A DNA stretch of 64,000 nucleotides from CAZAFC01 sp964484675 (GCA_964484675.1 CAZAFC010000002.1:1-64000); one strand, 5' to 3'; counted from the first letter of the stretch, positions 8,151 through 17,327 are shown. Numbers and translations: made by a program. Notes: generated from the letters alone by a model not told the origin.

Positions 8151-8516
8151 ATGACTAAATACGAAGTATCCGTTCTGGAACCAGGCATTACAAACTCAAA
8201 TAGAGACGACGACCCCAGGCATAATCGATATGCCGCTAATGTGCATGTCAAGCCGCCTTTTGAAGCTGGGCCAGCGCTTGGAAAATTCTTGAGCGGAAAC
8301 GATTATGACTACAGCGGCGTCAGTGTTGCCGAAGTAGCCAGCACCGAAAAGGGCAGCCATCTTTTGATCGCTACCGCGGTAGGTCAGGCGGCAACCGCCG
8401 AGGCTGTCGGGCAGATCGTCGGGCGCCTTGGGGAGTATCTCAACGCAGATCCGACGCAGCTGGGAGCTTTGGGGGTAAAATTCGCCGAGGATCCGATCAT
8501 TACTCGACACGCATAA
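8151..8516 (+). CDS. Hypothetical protein, 121 aa
   Basis: I do not recognise this acidic, soluble protein. It has no membrane segment. Small hydrophobic residues in the second half (AEAVGQIVGRLGEYL) suggest a helix, and VSVAEVASTEKGSHLLIATA suggests an alternating strand pattern. Its base use is closer to ordinary chromosomal genes than to the Ter-type set. No ribosome-binding site is evident, so the ATG may be at or near the transcript start. A strong shared terminator follows. Confidence 0.6.
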   Translation: MTKYEVSVLEPGITNSNRDDDPRHNRYAANVHVKPPFEAGPALGKFLSGNDYDYSGVSVAEVASTEKGSHLLIATAVGQAATAEAVGQIVGRLGEYLNADPTQLGALGVKFAEDPIITRHA

Positions 8517-8564
8517 AGCGTTCAGACCAAACTCAAAGCTCAATTGGCCGCCCAGGCAATCATT

Positions 8565-8600
8565 GGCAAAATAACGGCTTGGTGGAGCTGTTATTTTGCC
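8565..8600. terminator. Bidirectional terminator
   Basis: A perfect 11-bp stem (8565-8575 with 8590-8600; arms GGCAAAATAAC and GTTATTTTGCC) between two convergent genes. The A/T runs in the arms make it usable in both directions. Confidence 0.75.
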
Positions 8601-8620
8601 AGATCGTTTATAGGTGCTAC

Positions 8621-9226
8621 TTACTTCAAGACCTTGTATCGAATGTGAGTCGCAAGTCGCGTCCCGCTGGCCTCCACTGGTTCAAGTTTGAGATGTGGCA
8701 CACCCTCAAACAGGCGAGCGCCGCTTCCAATCGTAACCGGCGCAATGTGCAGCCAAAGCTCGTCAATAAGGCCAGCGGCAAGATACTGGTTAACCGTGTT
8801 GGCACCTCCGGCAATACTAATTTTGCCGTCTCCTGCCGCCGCTTGGGCTTGCTTAAAAGCTGACTCAATACCGTCGGTCACAAAGTGAAACGTTGTACCG
8901 CCTTCCATTTGAATCGACTCTCGCGGGCTCTCGCTGAGCACGAAGACCGGAGCATGGTACGGAGGATTGTCGCCCCACCAGCCCTTCCACGTTGGGTCAT
9001 CGCGCTTGTCTTTCGGCATAAACATGTTGCTGCCCATGATGAATGCATCGGCATCAACCAAATAATCGAGCATCTCAGTCCGCTGCTTGTTATCGGGGTC
9101 TTCGTCAAACATCCAGTGGTGCAATAGGTTCTCGGGAATATCGCCCATCGGGTTTTTCAGACTCTGGTTTGGTCCCGCAACAAATCCATCCAACGACATC
9201 GCGATTCCGCACGTAACTTTATTCAT
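8621..9226 (-). CDS. Dihydrofolate reductase-family protein (RibD C-terminal type)
   Basis: The 201-residue protein has the RibD_C/DHFR fold: an opening VTCGIAMSLDGFVAGP strand and loop, DAFIMGSNMF, and the NADPH-site stretch ISIAGGANTVNQYL with a C-terminal IDELWLHIAPVTIGSG. Such stand-alone members are NADPH-dependent reductases of pteridine- or pyrimidine-like substrates, mostly uncharacterised. It is not a classical FolA. GAGGAT precedes the ATG by about 6 nt. It stands alone and converges on the 8151 gene. Confidence 0.9.
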   Translation of the reverse strand: MNKVTCGIAMSLDGFVAGPNQSLKNPMGDIPENLLHHWMFDEDPDNKQRTEMLDYLVDADAFIMGSNMFMPKDKRDDPTWKGWWGDNPPYHAPVFVLSESPRESIQMEGGTTFHFVTDGIESAFKQAQAAAGDGKISIAGGANTVNQYLAAGLIDELWLHIAPVTIGSGARLFEGVPHLKLEPVEASGTRLATHIRYKVLK

Positions 9227-9459
9227 GTAGTCATCCTCATTAATCTTTTATCTATTGGATATTTTTATTCATTTACCCGCAGCTGTCCATGGGGGAGGTA
9301 ATATTCCGCTTCACGACAAGGGAACTGGCGGGCGATTATGTTCATACTGTGGCGTCGATAGGTAATTTCGGGCGCCTAAAGACTTTTCATTAGGTAATTT
9401 ATATGATATTACATATTTAACTTTCGCATCCGCGTAAAGTACCTTGGCAGGCAGATAGT

Positions 9460-9514
9460 ACAAAGTGAGACATGAGTCGCTCGAGAGTTTTAGGCCGCTC
9501 GTGCCTCACTTTGT
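9460..9514 (+). promoter_or_regulatory. Long hairpin in the 5' region of the membrane-protein gene
   Basis: ACAAAGTGAGACATGAG (9460-9476) pairs with CTCGTGCCTCACTTTGT (9498-9514), 15 of 17 positions, with a 21-nt loop. It lies about 80 nt before the start codon of the 9597 gene. No T tract follows, so a structured leader is as likely as a terminator. The surrounding 9227-9596 region is AT-rich with no other gene. Confidence 0.5.
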
Positions 9515-9596
9515 GCAACCCGAAAATTAAGAGAATCAGGGAAGCGCAACCGGCCACAACCGGACATCCGTAGTGAGTCACCGATTGGAGGCAAGC

Positions 9597-10502
9597 ATGT
9601 CAGTCGATCAAGCGGCGCTCAGCACGACTCGGCACGAGCCGCCGCTGCCGCTCGTCAAGCTGACGCGACACCCGCTGAAGTGGGCCCGCAACAAGATCGA
9701 ACTGCTGATGGCGGCACTGGTGCTGGCGTACTTCGGTACGCTCATCGTGGCGGCAGTGTACTATCTGCTCTTCGAGAAAGATGCCGGCATGAAGAATGCC
9801 TGGCACGGGCTCATCCCCAACGCGACGCTCCGGCACAATATCCGCAATGTCGGGGAAGGCTTCCTCGGAGGTCTGCTGGCACAGCAGATCGTCTGGAACC
9901 ACTACAGGCTGCGCCGGACAACTCTAAGCTGGCTGGACCGGCTGGAAATCCGCTGGCACATCCCCAACGTGAAGGACGGCCGGTTCGTCACCTTCTGGCA
10001 GCTGTTGGCAACACCGTTCCTGGCGCTGCTCTATGCCACGCCCGGCTTCTTCGCGGGGCTGGGCATCACCTGGCTCATCCACCACCACATCGTGAGCGTG
10101 CCCGTGCCGAGCTTCGTCCAGGCGTTCGGCCACAGCCTCGACCACGTTCCGGCTGGCCACTCGCTGTGGGCCAAGTTCCAGGCGACCTGGAGCGGAAACT
10201 GGGACAAGAAGCTCATGGGTCTGGGGTCGTCGTACCTCTTCGGACGCCGGCCGGTGAAGGCAGTGTTCGACGACCTGCAACTCTGGTTCGCCGAACAGCG
10301 CGTCTACAAGAGCAAGCCCGTCCGCCGCTACCACCTGCCGACATTCCAGGCGCGGTACAACGACGTGCTGGCGCACCTGGAGTCGATCCCGAGCAGCCGT
10401 CACGGCAAGTGGCAGCAGGCCGTCGCCCTGACGGTCCTCGGCCTCGGCATAGTGCTGGCGGGGTACGGCTTCCACGTTCTGACCTTCGTCGCTAGCGCCT
10501 AG
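9597..10502 (+). CDS. Unknown membrane protein of the C/G-ending codon set, 301 aa
   Basis: The start at 9597 is set by GGAGG 5 nt upstream; an in-frame GTG at 9573 lacks a site. The protein has at least three hydrophobic segments: residues ~36-56 (first TM), ~132-162 and a C-terminal one at ~280-299. Between them is a basic, Trp-rich soluble region. I do not recognise the family. Codon use, strong ribosome-binding site, single-gene layout and 3' hairpin match the Ter-type set. It could be a membrane partner of that set; this is inference from style only. Confidence 0.7.
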   Translation: MSVDQAALSTTRHEPPLPLVKLTRHPLKWARNKIELLMAALVLAYFGTLIVAAVYYLLFEKDAGMKNAWHGLIPNATLRHNIRNVGEGFLGGLLAQQIVWNHYRLRRTTLSWLDRLEIRWHIPNVKDGRFVTFWQLLATPFLALLYATPGFFAGLGITWLIHHHIVSVPVPSFVQAFGHSLDHVPAGHSLWAKFQATWSGNWDKKLMGLGSSYLFGRRPVKAVFDDLQLWFAEQRVYKSKPVRRYHLPTFQARYNDVLAHLESIPSSRHGKWQQAVALTVLGLGIVLAGYGFHVLTFVASA

Positions 10503-10519
10503 AGGCACACCTCTGTAGG

Positions 10520-10612
10520 AGGATGAAATGGCCGGCGCCGAGACGAGTCTTTGATGTCGCCTGAAGCAGACGTCGCTCTCTTATTCGCCCTGTCTGCCTG
10601 TCATTTCATCCT
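10520..10612 (+). terminator. 3' stem-loop with long loop
   Basis: AGGATGAAATG (10520-10530) pairs perfectly with CATTTCATCCT (10602-10612). A small AGAGG/CCTCT hairpin sits directly at the stop codon (10501-10514). No T tract. Confidence 0.5.
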
Positions 10613-10763
10613 GAAATCCACACCCCGGGAGCCTGATCTTCGCTCGCAATAGTACAATCGACTCATGAAAACATCGCTACCTTTTTATTCTGGAAGTCGC
10701 ACCATGTTTAGGCCGTCACCGAAGCCGTGATAGCTCCAACAAATGACGGCCGAAACTGCTTGG

Positions 10764-11414
10764 TTACTGTTCGAGATGCGCCGACACTATCAGGCGCTCG
10801 GTGAAATCGCTCGTGCCGCGAATGATGCTGCCCGCGCACGTCATGAGCCGCAGTGTTGGCGCGCCGGGGCTGGCTGGCGAGAGCACGTTTTGCATATTTA
10901 CTTCACCGACGGGATAGGTTTGACTCGCGTCCACCTGGTACAACCAACGACGATTATCGCCGGCCGTAATGCTGATTTGGTCGCCAGGCCTCACATCATG
11001 CAAGCGATAAAAAATACCGCGCGCCTGCCAGCTCGACACATGCCCAAAAATAAACATGACGCCCGGCTGGCCGGGCTTACCGCTGGCGTTGTACCAGCCC
11101 GCGTCGTAAATATTGCTGGGTGTGACGATACTGCCGTTGGCGTGCAAGCCCAGGCTCAGGATGCGTGTTTTTGCAACGCCTATGGTAGGAATCTCGATAT
11201 ATTTCGGATTGGGCGGGGGAACTTCATAGTTATTGATGCTGGAAGCGCTTGGCTTGGCCGCGGCGGGCGGAGCAGTGATGCGCACGCCAGTAGGGGTTTT
11301 TGCGGGCATGTTCGGCTGGTTGCGCCACAGCACCAGCCCCCACACAAGGCCGCCAAGCCCCAGCACCACAAGTAAACTGCCAAGCCAAAATCGCACCTGC
11401 CGTTGCCTGTACAT
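10764..11414 (-). CDS. Class E/F-like sortase
   Basis: The 216-residue protein has an N-terminal transmembrane anchor (residues ~9-30), a Pro/Ala-rich linker and a sortase domain. The catalytic triad is visible: His125 in FGHVSS, Cys193 in LMTCAG and Arg207 in FTERLIV. Sortases cleave a sorting motif and attach proteins to the cell surface. The start at 11414 is chosen because TATACT (11421-11426, minus strand) ends exactly 6 nt before it, making the message leaderless. It is divergent from a surface protein carrying a likely sorting signal, probably its substrate. Confidence 0.9.
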   Translation of the reverse strand: MYRQRQVRFWLGSLLVVLGLGGLVWGLVLWRNQPNMPAKTPTGVRITAPPAAAKPSASSINNYEVPPPNPKYIEIPTIGVAKTRILSLGLHANGSIVTPSNIYDAGWYNASGKPGQPGVMFIFGHVSSWQARGIFYRLHDVRPGDQISITAGDNRRWLYQVDASQTYPVGEVNMQNVLSPASPGAPTLRLMTCAGSIIRGTSDFTERLIVSAHLEQ

Positions 11415-11529
11415 ACGGCCAGTATAGCTGGTGCGCGCATACAAACATAGCTCCTATATAAGTTGCAATGTCTATATTGTCGTGGGCATCACCACGTGCT
11501 ATGCTACAGCCATAAGCGGAGTGGTGAAT

Positions 11530-13122
11530 ATGCGGCGAGCGCCCAGGTATGTCTTTTGGATACTGTGCGGATTGATCAGTGCCTCTGCCTTGATATTCCC
11601 CGGAACACCGGCTGCGGCAACCGGCGCTGTGGGATCCGTGGGCAGTTGGACGACGAGCTCCCACCACGTCCCCACGAGCCTGAGCGGCGCCGCATCGGCA
11701 ACCTACAACGGCTACGCATACCTGATCGGCGGCTCCTCATCCTCCGGCGGCACGTGGCTGAACACAATCTACTACGCTAAGCTGAACACGGACGGCACGA
11801 CAAGCGCCTGGGCAACCAACACCACCACGCTGCCGCAAGGCTCATATTACCCGAGCGCCACCGTGTCCAACGGCTATGTTTACGTTATGGGCGGCTACGG
11901 TGGCAGCTTCCAAACGAGCGTTTACTACGCCAAGATAAACACTGACGGGTCGATTGGGAGTTGGAGCACGAGCTCGAACGCTTTGCCACAAGGCCTCTAC
12001 GAAGCCGGAGCAGTCTCGCAAAGCGGCTACATATATGTCGTCGGCGGCCTTAATAGCAGCTCGAGTGCGCTCGACACCACCTATTACGCCAAGCAGAACT
12101 CCGATGGATCAATTGGAGCTTGGAGCACGAGCAGCGATCATTTGCCGCAAGGCGTTGACGATGCTGCCATCGCTTTGGCCAACGGGCGCGTGTATGTACT
12201 CGGCGGCAGCGGCAATTCTTCGTTCCTGCAGACTGCTTACTACGCCGCGTTCAACAGCGACGGCTCAATAGGCGGCTGGAGCACGAGCGCCACCACGCTG
12301 CCGCAAACGCTCGACGGGCCGACAGCGAGCGCCACCGATGGCTACCTCTATCTTGCCGGCGGCGACAACGGCAGCGGCACGCAAGCAGACGTTTACTACG
12401 CAAAACTTGGGAGCGATGGGTCGATCGGTGCCTGGACAACAAGCACGAACAGCCTGCCACAGCCATTGCAGTACGCCGATGCGACCGTGTATGGCGGCAA
12501 TTTGTATGTTATGACTGGCCAGAACAGCGGCCTCACGCAAGACACCGTTTACTCCGCGCCGCTTAATTTCGCAGCACAGTCATCTGTTACAAGCCCCCTC
12601 ACGAATCAAATCATCAGCCTCACAACGCCAATCGGCACGAACATAACAGCCCTGAGCCAGGCGGCAAATTCAGCGCCCGACAGCGGCTACAACTACCCGC
12701 TCGGCCTCACACATTTTAGCTTTGCCACCGACAATCTTGCGAATCAAATTACCATCACGCTGCAAACCTCGCTTCAGCCGAATCAAGTCATTGTCCGCAA
12801 ATACAACGACACCGCCAAAACCTACAGCGCCGTACCTGGCGCAACAATCACCAGCACCACGCTCAACGGCCAGCCAGCGCTGCGCATCGCCTACACGATC
12901 ACCGACGGCGGCTCGCTCGACGAAGACGGCTCCGTAAATGGCACGATCACCGATCCGATTGGCCTGGCCGTCGCCAATAGCCCCGCAGTGACCGCGCCCA
13001 ACACCGGTTACGGCCGGCCGCGCAGCGATCTTCCGCTCGCGATTGCCGGCGGCTCAGCAATCGTTACGGCACTTGGATTCGCGCTGCTTATGCCAGCCGT
13101 CAAGCGCCGAATACACTTGTAA
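11530..13122 (+). CDS. Secreted Kelch-like beta-propeller protein with PxTG sorting signal
   Basis: The 530-residue protein has a signal peptide (hydrophobic 8-23, AAATG near 29). It then has about six ~50-residue repeats, each with a YYAKLNTDGS-like turn, W, LPQG and a GYVYVMGG-like strand, as in Kelch beta-propeller blades. A ~120-residue domain follows, then APNTG (489-493), a hydrophobic helix and a basic end (KRRIHL). That tail is a cell-wall sorting signal. GGAG lies 8 nt before the ATG at 11530, chosen over an in-frame ATG at 11431 without a site. The sortase gene is immediately divergent. An adhesive or host-contact role is inferred. Confidence 0.88.
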   Translation: MRRAPRYVFWILCGLISASALIFPGTPAAATGAVGSVGSWTTSSHHVPTSLSGAASATYNGYAYLIGGSSSSGGTWLNTIYYAKLNTDGTTSAWATNTTTLPQGSYYPSATVSNGYVYVMGGYGGSFQTSVYYAKINTDGSIGSWSTSSNALPQGLYEAGAVSQSGYIYVVGGLNSSSSALDTTYYAKQNSDGSIGAWSTSSDHLPQGVDDAAIALANGRVYVLGGSGNSSFLQTAYYAAFNSDGSIGGWSTSATTLPQTLDGPTASATDGYLYLAGGDNGSGTQADVYYAKLGSDGSIGAWTTSTNSLPQPLQYADATVYGGNLYVMTGQNSGLTQDTVYSAPLNFAAQSSVTSPLTNQIISLTTPIGTNITALSQAANSAPDSGYNYPLGLTHFSFATDNLANQITITLQTSLQPNQVIVRKYNDTAKTYSAVPGATITSTTLNGQPALRIAYTITDGGSLDEDGSVNGTITDPIGLAVANSPAVTAPNTGYGRPRSDLPLAIAGGSAIVTALGFALLMPAVKRRIHL

Positions 13123-13226
13123 ATCTCAGATACCCTCGCAAAGCAGCTCGAGCCGGCAACCCGGGAGCAGCGGCCGCAAGCACAGCGATATAGCACGGCG
13201 GCGGCATTCTTTGCTACACTACCTGC

Positions 13227-13622
13227 ATGAAGCAGCACCCAGGCGTCGATGCGTACATCGCCAACCTTCCGCAATGGCAACAGCAGATTTGTGCGCGCAT
13301 CCGGCAGTGGATTCACGAAGCGGAGCCTGCTATCGACGAGCGCATCAAGTTCACCGATCGCCCTTATTTTGTGCACAACGGCAACGTCGCGGCGCTGCTG
13401 GCGGCCAAAGGTCACGTCAATGTGTTCATTTACGATCCGATCGCAGCCGACCCAAAGCACCTCATAAATCAAGGAAAAGGCAATAGCACGGCGCGCGCCA
13501 TCCAGATCTACGAAGGCCGGACAATAGATGCAGCCGCCTTTGTGCAGCTGATTCGAGCCGTGGTCGCCAACAATAATGCTGGCGGGTGGCGAAAGCTATC
13601 ACGCGCAGGATCCGCTCGCTAA
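13227..13622 (+). CDS. DUF1801-like protein
   Basis: The 131-residue protein resembles DUF1801/YdhG-type small proteins, with an opening HPGVDAYIANLPQWQQQICARI, the core EPAIDERIKFTDRPYFVHNGN and FIYDP. The biochemical function of the family is unknown. TACACT (13215-13220) ends 6 nt before the ATG and there is no ribosome-binding site, predicting a leaderless mRNA. It stands alone. Confidence 0.75.
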   Translation: MKQHPGVDAYIANLPQWQQQICARIRQWIHEAEPAIDERIKFTDRPYFVHNGNVAALLAAKGHVNVFIYDPIAADPKHLINQGKGNSTARAIQIYEGRTIDAAAFVQLIRAVVANNNAGGWRKLSRAGSAR

Positions 13623-13915
13623 GCTCCAGGAGCGCCCATAGCAGCCGGCCTTCGCCCCATACTTAATTAGCCGCATGCTTTTTCCGCGCAAACCCCAAAA
13701 AGCCACGCGCGCAAAACACCCCTGATGTGCTATAGTAGTGCTGCTTTGTCGAGCAGCACGCTCGAAAGTTCGTTGACAAGCAAACAGGCACGAGAAGAGT
13801 AACCCGCCAAAATGGCGTGGCAGCTCTGGCGCACTTCTTGACTGTATCTTCGAAAACGGGCTGCTTAAGCATCAGAAGGGTTTTCGGCGTTCGACATCAA
13901 AAGAAGGGCAAAAGC

Positions 13916-14350
13916 ATGGTTCAGACCCAACCACTCGCTGGCACGGTACACTTCCGAGAGCACTCCATTACGGGCGAGCAGATCCGCGCCCTGGTGCAGG
14001 AAGTTATTGCACAAAGCGAAGACACGCGCTACATCGAGCAGTGGGACAACGACGGCAACGTAGTGTGCTTCGGCCAGACGTCGGAAATGCAGCCCGCCGC
14101 GCACCTTCGCATCGCTCCCTCCAACACTGCTCAGTACTTCTGGCCGGACGGGAAGTACTCGAAAGTCAAGATCCTGGGCCATTTCTGGGCCGAGTCGGCA
14201 GCACCTGACGGGCCGACTAACCGCGAGCCGGCAGCAGAGCCAACAAGGCCCACGCTGGCGCCTCGCCTGATCAATGCCGCAATCAAGCAGTTCGAGGCAA
14301 AGCTTGGCAAGGCTTACGAAGCCGCCTGCCGAGAGAGTCGTTTTATCTAG
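13916..14350 (+). CDS. Unknown protein of the C/G-ending codon set, 144 aa
   Basis: I do not recognise this soluble protein. The start at 13916 is supported by AGAAGGG 7 nt upstream. A Pro-rich linker (~residues 98-113) separates an N-terminal alpha/beta-like part from a helical basic C-terminus. C/G-ending codons, strong ribosome-binding site and 3' hairpin place it with the Ter-type set next door. The leader, from a TATAGT at about 13730, contains a 7-bp hairpin with arms GTGCTGC and GCAGCAC. Confidence 0.65.
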   Translation: MVQTQPLAGTVHFREHSITGEQIRALVQEVIAQSEDTRYIEQWDNDGNVVCFGQTSEMQPAAHLRIAPSNTAQYFWPDGKYSKVKILGHFWAESAAPDGPTNREPAAEPTRPTLAPRLINAAIKQFEAKLGKAYEAACRESRFI

Positions 14351-14392
14351 CCGCGTAGGCTAGCCGAAGGTAGCACCCGAGATCTCAAGACC

Positions 14393-14432
14393 GCCAGAGA
14401 GGCATACGCTCACCAGCATGCGCCTCTCTGGC
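14393..14432 (+). terminator. 3' stem-loop
   Basis: A perfect 11-bp stem, GCCAGAGAGGC (14393-14403) with GCCTCTCTGGC (14422-14432), 43 nt after the stop of the 13916 gene. No T tract. Confidence 0.6.
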
Positions 14433-14575
14433 CGCCCGCCTGTTTGCTCCTTTTCATTATCGCCACAAGCAACCCAGCAACTCCTACTGCACTTTTTATA
14501 AAAACACTCCATCGCCGCATCGTAGCCACTCGGGACCCGCACGGCGCCACCTCTACATAATAAAATAATCAAAAA

Positions 14576-14637
14576 TGATTAGGGGGTCCCACACGTAAGC
14601 CCTCGAAGGACAGCTGCATGAGACCCCTCAACAATCA
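14576..14637 (-). terminator. Terminator of the 363-aa unknown gene
   Basis: On the minus strand a GC core (GGGGTC with GACCCC, 14583-14588 and 14622-14627) and an outer TGATT/AATCA helix are followed by a T-rich stretch. This is the most terminator-like of the 3' stem-loops of this gene class. Confidence 0.6.
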
Positions 14638-14670
14638 TCACGTACGAGCGCGTCGGCGCTTCGCCGTCTG

Positions 14671-15762
14671 TCACGAGATGGTCCGAATCTCCATCACGCG
14701 TTTGCCCTCGACCATGCGGGGGTGGAGCGTGAAGTTCGCGCCCACCTCGAGCTGATGCCCGCCGACCGAGACGCCGTGGATCACGCGGTAGCGTGGCGGC
14801 CACGGAGCGATCTTGAAGGCACTCGACTCGATAACGATGCTTTCCGACGCGAGCGCCTCGGCGATGCTGTCTTGCAGAGCCTTGGCTGCCAGCGGATCGC
14901 CGACCGTTTTCCAGAACTCAACGAGCTGCTGACAGCTAATCCGATCCGCGGCCCGATTCTCTACATCTTCTGGAGTCGTGAGAATCCACGGATCGAACGG
15001 CAGCCCGAGCTTCTCGAACAGCGGCATGCCGCGCACGATATCGATGAAAACCGAACCGGCGAGATATGGTGCCCACACTTGCTGCCCAATCGTATACAGC
15101 TGCTGAGCGAGCGGGGTTGCCTGCTGCACCAGTTGCGCACGGACCTCAGTAGTCGATGTGCCGCGCCACTGCGAGATAAGGTAGTCGAATTGGCTCGCGA
15201 GCGGCCGATACGCGTCGAGCAAGGTCCGATGGACTCTGGCCATGCGAGGCGGGATTCCGAGGCTCACTAGGAGCGCCAGGTCAGCACGAACGCGAGTATA
15301 GACAGCCTCAAGGCTCGCCCAGACTTGCGGCGCGTTGAGCGCGCTGCCGGGAAGCAGCGTCAGGGAAGCGAGCAAGGCATTGCCCGGGCGCTTGCCCTGG
15401 GACACCTCCGCCCGCAGGTTGATGGACTGCATGCCGAGCACTGCCGCTTCCTCGCACGCCTTCTCGACTTGGCGGAAGTTGGCGTTGCTCAGCGCGGGCT
15501 CCACAGCAATCGCGGCGTCGGCGACAACCGTCGCACGCTCCCATGACAGCAGTGTGATCCACTGCTTGAGTATGAGCGTGAGATCGCCGGTGGCGCCGGT
15601 CCAGGGAGCGGAGCCTTGCGCAGTAAGCGCAGCGAGGGTAGCCTTGAAGGCCACCGTAGCATGGTGCTGGCCGGTAACAGTCCGACTGAGCAATTCGGCA
15701 ACCTGAGCGTTGCCCTCTGCCTTCGGACCGAGACGGCCGTAATGAGCAATCGCAGCCGACAT
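14671..15762 (-). CDS. Unknown 363-aa helical protein of the Ter-type set
   Basis: A predominantly helical soluble protein rich in Ala, Leu and Gln, with no membrane segment and no motif I recognise. GGAGG lies 6 nt before the ATG. It sits next to TelA on the same strand, in its own unit with its own promoter (15851-15879) and terminator. Codons are C/G-ending. By neighbourhood it may be a scaffold or adaptor partner of TelA/TerD; that is inference, and nothing in the sequence shows activity. Confidence 0.72.
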   Translation of the reverse strand: MSAAIAHYGRLGPKAEGNAQVAELLSRTVTGQHHATVAFKATLAALTAQGSAPWTGATGDLTLILKQWITLLSWERATVVADAAIAVEPALSNANFRQVEKACEEAAVLGMQSINLRAEVSQGKRPGNALLASLTLLPGSALNAPQVWASLEAVYTRVRADLALLVSLGIPPRMARVHRTLLDAYRPLASQFDYLISQWRGTSTTEVRAQLVQQATPLAQQLYTIGQQVWAPYLAGSVFIDIVRGMPLFEKLGLPFDPWILTTPEDVENRAADRISCQQLVEFWKTVGDPLAAKALQDSIAEALASESIVIESSAFKIAPWPPRYRVIHGVSVGGHQLEVGANFTLHPRMVEGKRVMEIRTIS

Positions 15763-15850
15763 GTGCGACCTCCAAAGATCAGTAAAACGAGATGATTGCG
15801 AAAGAACTCTTGGAGCTTCGGTGCTAACACCGGCTCAAAAAGCAGACTAC

Positions 15851-15879
15851 ATTTTAACAATATAAATTATAAATTACAA
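15851..15879 (-). promoter_or_regulatory. Promoter of the 363-aa gene
   Basis: Minus strand: TTGTAA (15874-15879), 17-nt AT-only spacer and TAAAAT (15851-15856). The leader is about 80 nt. Confidence 0.6.
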
Positions 15880-15908
15880 ATATCGTGGCCGTGCGATAAA
15901 AGATTTGC

Positions 15909-15960
15909 GGGGGTACACGCTGGTTGCTCGCGAATGCGAACATCCTAAGCGTGTACCCCC
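15909..15960 (-). terminator. 3' stem-loop of TelA
   Basis: A perfect 13-bp stem (15909-15921 with 15948-15960; GGGGGTACACGCT with its complement), 40 nt after the TelA stop. No T tract. Confidence 0.65.
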
Positions 15961-15999
15961 TCGGGTTTGTGGCACCCTTGGCCAGAGATCTGGCGACGG

Positions 16000-17316
16000 T
16001 CAGCTGGCCGGCAGCGCCTTCGGCACCGACGTGACCACCTCGACCGGCACCGGCGCGGAAGCCGAGCCAACGATCCGGCCGATGACGGTGTCGTCGATCT
16101 TCCGGTGAACGTCAGCGAGCGCCTTGCCGGACTCGATCATGGCCTGGTCGACCTGCTTGCGCTTGTCGTCGCCGGCCTGGTAGGCAGCGAGGACTCCTTC
16201 GGCAGAGCGAGACAGTGCATCGGCGATGGCGTTCATCGTCTCAGGCCAGATCGTGGGTTCGTTGATCGCCTGGGCAATCGTCGGCATCATGATGGCGCCT
16301 TGCTCGAAGAACTCCGTCGCCCACTGATTGGACATCTCGGTGATGGCCTTGGCGACCTGGCCGTTCTCGAACGTCTGGACCATCATGCGCCACTGGGCCA
16401 AGACCAGCTTCATCTGCGGGATGGTGACCGCGACGAGCTGGTTCAGCTTGTTGGCCATGCCGACGTCCAGGCTGCGCATCATCCGCGTCTGCGGCGACGT
16501 TGCCCAGGCGACGAACAGCCGGCCCTTGTAGTCGGTGATCTTGACTTCGAGGTTGCTGATGAGGTCGGCCCGCATCTGCTTCTGCTCTTCGCCGCGGTCA
16601 CCGAGGCTAGCGTCGCCGGCGACGATGCGCTGAGCGTCGTCGCGAGCCTGCTCGACGATCAGCTCCATGACCGCGATCGTGTAGATCAGGTTCATGATGG
16701 CCTGCTCGTTCTCGGCGTACAGGGCGTTGTAGTACACGACGTTGCGCGTCATGTCGTGCTGCCGGCCGGCGAGGTCCTTCTCCATCTTGTCGAGTTGCGT
16801 CTCGATGGACTGGATGTCGGCCTTCATCAGCGTGAGGAAGTCGCGCACCTTGTGGAAACGCCGCTTGGTCCCGCCCATGAAGTCCTTGTACTCGCTCTGG
16901 AACTTCGGGTCGTTGATGTCGTACTTGCCCTTGATGGCCAGCATCTGCCGGTTGAGTTGCCCGAGCGACGCGTTCAGCTGGGGGATCCGCACCGGCTGGA
17001 TTTCCTTGAGCAAGCGCTCGACGAGCTGGTTGAGAGCCTTGAGCGAGTCGCCGCCGTAGGCCATGAGCTTGGACTGATCGGCCAGCATCAGTTTGTACTG
17101 TTCGGCTGCCTCGCGGCGGGCCCGTGCCAGAGTCTCGCCCTTGACGAGATTCGAGCAGACGAGACCCTGCCGGGTGGTCGGATTCTCCGCGAGCTTGGCC
17201 AGACCCTTCGACACTGGCGCCGACGGCTCGACGGGAACCGGGAGCGCCTCGGCCTCGGTGAAACCGAAGTCGATCTCGATGGGAGTTGCGTCGGTTGCTG
17301 CGGTGGGTTCGGTCAT
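16000..17316 (-). CDS. telA: TelA/KlaA-family toxic anion resistance protein
   Basis: The 438-residue protein is long, helical and coiled-coil-rich with the TelA family pattern: a central basic region around KYDINDPKFQSEYKDFM, and conserved helices through QLDKMEKDLAGRQHDM and NLIYTIAVMELIVEQA. TelA/KlaA proteins are linked to tellurite and anion resistance and co-occur with TerD and TerC in stress operons; their molecular activity is not established. The gene begins 11 bp after the 17328 gene, so the two form an operon. A 13-bp hairpin follows. C/G-ending codons dominate. Confidence 0.9.
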   Translation of the reverse strand: MTEPTAATDATPIEIDFGFTEAEALPVPVEPSAPVSKGLAKLAENPTTRQGLVCSNLVKGETLARARREAAEQYKLMLADQSKLMAYGGDSLKALNQLVERLLKEIQPVRIPQLNASLGQLNRQMLAIKGKYDINDPKFQSEYKDFMGGTKRRFHKVRDFLTLMKADIQSIETQLDKMEKDLAGRQHDMTRNVVYYNALYAENEQAIMNLIYTIAVMELIVEQARDDAQRIVAGDASLGDRGEEQKQMRADLISNLEVKITDYKGRLFVAWATSPQTRMMRSLDVGMANKLNQLVAVTIPQMKLVLAQWRMMVQTFENGQVAKAITEMSNQWATEFFEQGAIMMPTIAQAINEPTIWPETMNAIADALSRSAEGVLAAYQAGDDKRKQVDQAMIESGKALADVHRKIDDTVIGRIVGSASAPVPVEVVTSVPKALPAS

Positions 17317-17327
17317 GGTGAGTCCCT

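Noticed and set aside
10665..10730. 21-codon frame with TACAAT 6 nt before its ATG
   Set aside because: It fits the leaderless spacing but has no -35 box, no recognisable product and lies in a 3' intergenic region; not enough support.
11700..12560. CRISPR-like or tandem DNA repeats
   Set aside because: The periodicity is from ~50-residue protein repeats of the Kelch-like gene, with diverged codons; there are no uniform repeats and spacers. No CRISPR array was found in the window.
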